Below, one piece after another: positions 6,879-10,065 of a stretch of DNA of 10,065 nt (positions within the stretch are counted from its first letter, which is position 1; each line of letters begins with the position of its first letter). Source of the stretch: Anaerolineae bacterium. Lineage in GTDB: Bacteria > Chloroflexota > Anaerolineae > UBA1429. The translations under genes and the position numbers were made by a program. The stretch covers positions 1 to 10,065 of the forward strand of contig SKLG01000481.1 of NCBI GenBank assembly GCA_007123335.1. The letters are read 5' to 3'. Under the pieces are notes generated by a model. It did no database searches. It was not told the DNA's origin and saw only the letters and a program-made list of their open reading frames with translations.

Positions 6879-8363
6879 CTATACGCCTGGTTCGTCGCGG
6901 ACAAGCCGGGCCATGAGTTCGCCATCCGGGCCGATCACCGAGACCTCGAGGTCCATCTGGCCGGGCAAAGAGTGGGTGGCGCAACCCAGACAGGGGTCGT
7001 AAGCGCGGAAGGCCATCTCCACCCGGTTCAACAGCCCCTGGGTGATCTCTCGACCGCCGCCGATGAGCTCCTGAGCCGCCTTTTTGATCGACATGCAGAT
7101 GGCGCCGTGATTGTTGGTCGTGCCGACGATCAGGTTGGCTTTTTGCACGATCCCCTGCTCATCGGTGATATAGTGATGGGTCAAGGTGCCGCGCGGCGCC
7201 TCCACCGTGCCAATTCCCTCGCTGGGACCGCCCATCGCCGCCTCGTGGATGATGCGGATATTGGGATCGGTCAGCTCCGGATGCTTGGCCAGCTCCAACT
7301 GCCGCTCGGCGGCATAGAGCAGCTCGATGGCCCGCGCCCAGTGGGTGGCCAGGGTGGCGTGCACCGGCTTGCCGCCCATATAGTCATAGAACTCTTCATA
7401 GGCTTCCTGGGCCAGCGGCGTGGCCATGCCGTCGGCGGCGTTGAGGCGGCCCAGCGGCGTGGCGCGATAGATGCCGCTCTCCATGCCGTCGGTCAGGCCC
7501 TTCCAGCCGAATTTGCGCAGGTACGGGAACTTTAAATAGCTCCAAGGCTCGACGTGCTCGGCGACGTGGTCGCGATAGTCGGCGGGCGCATAGCGGGCCA
7601 CCTCGTTGCCCTCCACGTCCACCACGCGCACATGGCCGTCGTAAAAGTTGACCAGGTTGTTCTCGTCCACCAGGCCCATGCTGTGGGTCTGATGATAGTA
7701 GGTCTGGCCCATGATCATGTCGCGGAACTGGTCGTTGCCCAGGATGGCATCGCGCCAGATCCCCATGGTAAAGGTGCCAAACTCGACGGCGCTCTCGCCG
7801 ATCTCGATCAGGCGCTGCTGCATCTCGGGGGTGACGGCTTTGGCCACCCCACCGGGCAACGCCAACACCGGGTGCACAAAGCGCCCGCCCAACAGCGACA
7901 GCACCTCGTGGGCCTCGGCCAGGTGGCGGATGACCCGCTTCCCAGCCTGGGCGCCCACCTTGGCGACGATGCCCAGAATATTGCGCTCGGCGGCCGGCGC
8001 GTCAGGTCCGACGAGAAAGTCGGGGCCACCCAGGATGTAAAAGTGGGTGGCGTGGTCGCCGCAGCAAAAGGCGGAATAGACCAGCTCGCGGATGCGCAAC
8101 CCATTGATCGGCGGCGTCAGGCCATAGACGGCGTCGGCCGCCTTGGCCGCGGCCATGTGGTGGGCCGTGGGGCACACGCCACAGATGCGCTGGGTGATGC
8201 GCGGCATCTCTTCCACCGGGCGCCCCTCGCAAAAGGCCTCAAACCCACGGAACTCGGGCACCTGAAAATAGGCGTTGGCCACATCGCCCTGGTCATCGAC
8301 AAATAGGGTGATCTTGCCATGGCCCTCAAGGCGGGTGATAGGCGCTATATTGATACGTTTCAT
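6879..8363 (-). CDS. [NiFe]-hydrogenase large (catalytic) subunit, group 3 Mvh/Frh-like
   Basis: This subunit holds the NiFe(CN)2CO centre that interconverts H2 with protons and electrons. The 494-residue product starts MKRINIAPITRLEGHGKI, with the conserved glutamate E14. The L1 nickel-binding motif is RICGVCPTAHH (C61, C64). The L2 motif is DPCLGCATH (C458, C461, H464); the CATH ending is typical of methyl-viologen/F420-type group 3 enzymes rather than NAD-linked HoxH. FRGFEAFCEGRP near 38-49 and HYITDEQG near 397-404 also fit. The 30 residues after H464 would normally be removed by a maturation protease after nickel insertion; no protease or Hyp gene is in the window. The ATG is preceded by AGGAGAGGAA (8377-8368). 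A repeat array separates it from the small-subunit gene upstream, and the polyferredoxin gene follows after 12 bases. It is soluble, with no export signal. Confidence 0.93.
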   Translation of the reverse strand: MKRINIAPITRLEGHGKITLFVDDQGDVANAYFQVPEFRGFEAFCEGRPVEEMPRITQRICGVCPTAHHMAAAKAADAVYGLTPPINGLRIRELVYSAFCCGDHATHFYILGGPDFLVGPDAPAAERNILGIVAKVGAQAGKRVIRHLAEAHEVLSLLGGRFVHPVLALPGGVAKAVTPEMQQRLIEIGESAVEFGTFTMGIWRDAILGNDQFRDMIMGQTYYHQTHSMGLVDENNLVNFYDGHVRVVDVEGNEVARYAPADYRDHVAEHVEPWSYLKFPYLRKFGWKGLTDGMESGIYRATPLGRLNAADGMATPLAQEAYEEFYDYMGGKPVHATLATHWARAIELLYAAERQLELAKHPELTDPNIRIIHEAAMGGPSEGIGTVEAPRGTLTHHYITDEQGIVQKANLIVGTTNNHGAICMSIKKAAQELIGGGREITQGLLNRVEMAFRAYDPCLGCATHSLPGQMDLEVSVIGPDGELMARLVRDEPGV

Positions 8364-8379
8364 ACGTTCCTCTCCTATG

Positions 8380-8742
8380 GATTATCTACATGGATAAGCA
8401 GGATGATCCGGATATTTATCCTCTTTATCCTGTTTATCCTGTCGATCCATGTAGATCATGACCCTTGCCGTCGATTACCTACATGGATAGGCAGGATGAT
8501 CAGGATTTTTATCCTCTTTATCCTGTTTATCCTGTCGATCCATGTAGATCATGGCCCTCGCCATCGATTATCTACATCGATAAGCAGGATGATCAGGATA
8601 GTCATCTTCTTTATCCTGTTTATCCTGTCCATCCATGTAGATCATGGCCCTCGCCATCGATTACCTACATGGATAAGCAGGATGATCTGGATATTTATCC
8701 TGTTTATCCTGTCGATCCATGTAGATCATGACCCTCGCCATC
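8380..8742 (-). repeat. Four-copy tandem array of 93-bp hairpin units between hydrogenase genes
   Basis: The units are 8380-8472, 8473-8565 and 8566-8658 (93 bp each) and 8659-8742 (84 bp). They are directly adjacent, with roughly 90% identity by eye. Each unit has ATCTACATGGAT (or one-base variants) near one end and ATCCATGTAGAT near the other, so it is a large inverted repeat. Between these the left arm repeats GGATNNNCA and the right arm repeats TGNNNATCC with a 9-base period. The arms therefore pair in 6-bp blocks separated by 3-base mismatches. The short unit lacks exactly one 9-base step. About 24 bases, including CATGACCCT or CATGGCCCT and GCCATC, link the hairpins. In the minus-strand mRNA the array sits between the small-subunit stop and the large-subunit ribosome-binding site. 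Possible roles are mRNA stabilisation, setting subunit ratio, or simply a mobile palindromic repeat family. There are no spacers, so it is not CRISPR. Confidence 0.95.
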
Positions 8743-9744
8743 GCCATCACTCTGCGATTCGACCGGCAGGCCCGAGGCCTCGTTGTCCATGCGCAACTCT
8801 TGCAGATACGAGCCGGCCAGGCTAAAGCGATAGAGCGTGCCCACCGGGTCGACGATGGTGCTCAGCACGCGCTTGATCTCCTCATCGCTCTCGCCCTCGA
8901 ACCCGGAGACGATGGCATCCAACAGCTCTGCGCCCTGATCGGCGATGCCGGCCGGTGGGCCATAGCAGCCACGGCAGGGCATCTCGGCGTTGATGCACAG
9001 CGCCCCACAACCGGCGTGGGTCGCCGGGCCGGCGCAGATCAGCCCCTGCTCCAGGAAGCACTGCTCCGGATCGGGGAGGATCTCGTGGGGCCGGTAAAAG
9101 CGCTCCACGCGGATCTTGCCCTCGCGGGTGCGTGGGCATTGATTGCACACCGTCAGCGTATCGACGCCCAGGATGCTCCCGCGCGGGGGCAGCTTGTTCT
9201 CGATGACGGCGGTCATTGCCTTCCAGATCTGCTCATAGTGGGGTGGGCAGCCGCGAATCTCGTAATCCACGGGCACCACCTGCTCCAGCGTGCGCAATTG
9301 CCGGCTCATAGTCGGGAGGGTGATCTCCCCCTCGGGCATGGCAAAGCGCGTCTGGGGCATCACGCCATCGGCATTGTCCGTCGAGGGCGATTCCAAAAAG
9401 GCGCGACGCAGCCCATGCTCGGCGCCCTTGATGTTGGCCAGGGCCGGGATGCAGCCCTCGGTGGCGCAGGAGCCAAAGGCGACCAGCACCTTGCTCTTGC
9501 GGCGCAAGAGTTCGGCGATGTGGGCGTCCTCTGACGTGCGGATGGCGCCGTTAAAGAGGGTCACGTCGATAAAGCCATCGTCGTAACCCTCGACATCTTG
9601 GACCTTGAAATCCATGGCGGCGGGCCAAAAGACGATATCGGCCACCTGGGCCAGTTCCAGCAGGTGCTCGCCCAACTCGACGATGGCGATGTCGCATCCA
9701 CCACAAGCCGCCGCCCAGTATACAGCTAATTTTAGCTTATCCAC
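8704..9744 (-). CDS. [NiFe]-hydrogenase small subunit, group 3 Mvh/Frh-like, repeat-derived C-terminus
   Basis: The small subunit carries three Fe-S clusters that pass electrons from the NiFe site. The 346-residue product lacks a twin-arginine signal and is cytoplasmic. Proximal-cluster ligands are C14 and C17 (AAACGGCD), C93 (AFGSCATEGC) and C166 (RGCPPHYEQIW). Eight more cysteines (200, 203, 229, 237, 246, 250, 257, 260) fit two further [4Fe-4S] clusters, as in MvhG and FrhG and unlike single-cluster HoxY. The start is GTG at 9744-9742. The in-frame codons upstream run to a TGA with no better start, and no Shine-Dalgarno sequence stands at the right distance. The last 12 codons and TAA (GEGHDLHGSTG region) come from the outermost unit of the repeat array, so the natural C-terminus has probably been replaced or extended. 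It is first in the operon. Confidence 0.92.
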   Translation of the reverse strand: MDKLKLAVYWAAACGGCDIAIVELGEHLLELAQVADIVFWPAAMDFKVQDVEGYDDGFIDVTLFNGAIRTSEDAHIAELLRRKSKVLVAFGSCATEGCIPALANIKGAEHGLRRAFLESPSTDNADGVMPQTRFAMPEGEITLPTMSRQLRTLEQVVPVDYEIRGCPPHYEQIWKAMTAVIENKLPPRGSILGVDTLTVCNQCPRTREGKIRVERFYRPHEILPDPEQCFLEQGLICAGPATHAGCGALCINAEMPCRGCYGPPAGIADQGAELLDAIVSGFEGESDEEIKRVLSTIVDPVGTLYRFSLAGSYLQELRMDNEASGLPVESQSDGDGEGHDLHGSTG

Positions 9745-9757
9745 AATAGTCGGCGCA

Positions 9758-9780
9758 GGGGACTCCCCGATTCATCGGGG
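9758..9780. other. Overlapping alternative hairpins next to the hydrogenase start
   Basis: GGGG-ACT-CCCC (9758-9768) and CCCCGA-TTCA-TCGGGG (9765-9780) share the CCCC at 9765-9768, so only one can form at a time. They lie 14 to 36 bases upstream of the small-subunit GTG. The second resembles the subterminal hairpin expected at the left end of an IS200/IS605-type element. A leader switch is possible but unproven. Confidence 0.4.
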
Positions 9781-9806
9781 TGAGGAATGCGCCTCCTCCT
9801 TTCGTT

Positions 9807-9834
9807 TTGCGACTTCTGTTTTTTGGGTGATAAT
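9807..9834 (+). promoter_or_regulatory. Candidate rightward promoter inside the element
   Basis: TTGCGA (9807-9812) and GATAAT (9829-9834) are 16 bases apart, within an AT-rich patch unlike the surrounding GC-rich DNA. Transcription would begin near 9841 and run through the structured right end. No protein of normal length begins here: ATG at 9835 reaches a stop after six codons. Confidence 0.4.
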
Positions 9835-9840
9835 ATGTTT

Positions 9841-10065
9841 GCCAACCGGAGCTAACGGCCCGTTGGCCTGCCCTGCGGCAGCCGCACCTGAACAATCGGC
9901 TCGTTCGTAAGGTTTCGGCGGGCAATCCGCCGCCGAGTAAAATGATCCCGGTGTTCCTTGTATGGTGCAAACTCTTGGCCTGGACGGGGCCTTCAGCGCG
10001 TAACGTGGCCGATTGCGGCGAGCGTGCGCTGAGAAGCTTCCCGCTTTAGCGGGGAGAGTCGTCAC
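9841..10065 (+). ncRNA. Omega-RNA-like (TnpB guide RNA scaffold) transcript, 3' end at window edge
   Basis: In TnpB systems the guide RNA scaffold covers the 3' end of tnpB and the element right end, and the guide is the flanking DNA just past the element. Here the stretch contains three stems: TCGGCGG (9915-9921) with CCGCCGA (9930-9936); TCAGCGC (9993-9999) with GCGCTGA (10026-10032); and the terminal CTTCCCGC/GCGGGGAG hairpin (10037-10056). The start is set at the site predicted from the 9807-9834 promoter, giving about 225 bases before the guide. The guide itself lies outside the window. The class is inferred from layout and the terminal hairpin, not from a covariance-model match. Confidence 0.4.
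9842..9910 (+). pseudogene. Possible remnant of the tnpB C-terminus
   Basis: The plus-strand frame ending at TAA 9908-9910 reads PTGANGPLACPAAAAPEQ and then SARS. Low-complexity Ala/Pro/Gly tails of this kind often follow the zinc-binding domain of TnpB proteins, and the position just before a right-end structure fits. Upstream in the same frame there is only antisense of the hydrogenase gene, with no RuvC or CxxC motif. If real, it is only the last 20 or so codons. This is weak evidence and rests on context. Confidence 0.25.

Larger units (their letters stand above)
9758..10065 (+). mobile_element. Shortened IS200/IS605-family element (left and right ends, no transposase), right edge cut
   Basis: The last 30 bases of the window have the form typical, from memory of the family, of IS200/IS605 right ends next to tnpB. 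A hairpin CTTCCCGC-TTTA-GCGGGGAG (10037-10056) is followed by AGTCGTCAC up to the edge. Upstream lie structured sequence and a short open stretch ending at TAA (9908-9910) that could be the tail of tnpB. Further left are a promoter-like stretch and a hairpin (9765-9780), as in a left end. The transposase body of about 1.1 kb is absent, so the element looks internally deleted and would need enzymes supplied elsewhere. The left boundary is a guess; the right boundary is at or just past the window edge. It fills the 321-base region upstream of the hydrogenase operon. Confidence 0.5.

Noticed and set aside
6081..7535. 484-codon plus-strand open frame opposite the ferredoxin and large-subunit genes
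   Set aside because: It is a GC-rich antisense shadow: the opposite strand encodes proteins with all expected metal-binding motifs, and the plus-strand product shows no recognisable domain.
8380..8742. CRISPR array
   Set aside because: The units are contiguous 93-bp near-identical copies with no unique spacers, and no cas gene is present.
8319..8825. Plus-strand open frame of 168 codons with a repeated hydrophobic FILFILSIHVDH pattern across the repeat array
   Set aside because: It is produced by the 93-bp DNA repeats having lengths divisible by three. It begins antisense inside the large-subunit gene, ends antisense in the small-subunit gene, and has no ribosome-binding site. The same holds for the YPVYPVDPC frame at 8465-8731.
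9772..10065. 97-codon minus-strand open frame beginning at the window edge (and the overlapping 77-codon frame 9737-9970)
   Set aside because: Both run antisense across the right-end hairpins of the apparent IS200/IS605 element. The composition is low-complexity and basic, and each stem there is better explained as nucleic-acid structure.

Overview
The window most likely comes from a GC-rich member of the Chloroflexota (Anaerolineae-like), probably anaerobic or facultative. This is inferred from the Thr-Pro-rich linker in a secreted lipoprotein, a style common in that phylum, from the mixture of gene families, and from a MurE whose specificity motif departs from the diaminopimelate type. No rRNA or other definitive marker is present, so the assignment is tentative.

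Left part (1-4210): the 5' end of a leftward glycosyltransferase-like gene is divergent from a rightward run of gatC, gatA (both subunits of the tRNA-dependent amidotransferase), ald (alanine dehydrogenase) and a Thr-Pro-linker lipoprotein. The roughly 160-base divergent gap carries one good candidate promoter in each direction. Facing these genes from the right is murE (5761 to 4250, minus strand), which adds the third amino acid to the peptidoglycan stem peptide.

Right part (5824-9744, minus strand): a compact three-gene [NiFe]-hydrogenase operon in the transcription order small subunit, large subunit, polyferredoxin. The subunits resemble group 3 (Mvh/Frh-like) cytoplasmic hydrogenases. 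A long hairpin followed by a T-tract, just upstream of murE, closes the operon. No F420, NAD or heterodisulfide-reductase partner is in the window, so electrons presumably pass through the polyferredoxin to an unidentified partner.

Two structures stand out. First, a four-copy tandem array of 93/93/93/84-bp units separates the small- and large-subunit genes. Each unit is a large imperfect hairpin with an internal 9-nt rhythm, and the outermost unit supplies the last 12 codons and stop of the small subunit. Second, the bases from about 9758 to the right edge look like a shortened IS200/IS605-family element: a left-end-like hairpin and promoter joined to a right end containing an omega-RNA-like structured stretch, but without a tnpB body. 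It lies about 14 bases from the GTG start of the small subunit, which has no obvious ribosome-binding site.

All calls come from reading the sequence. No database search or folding program was run.
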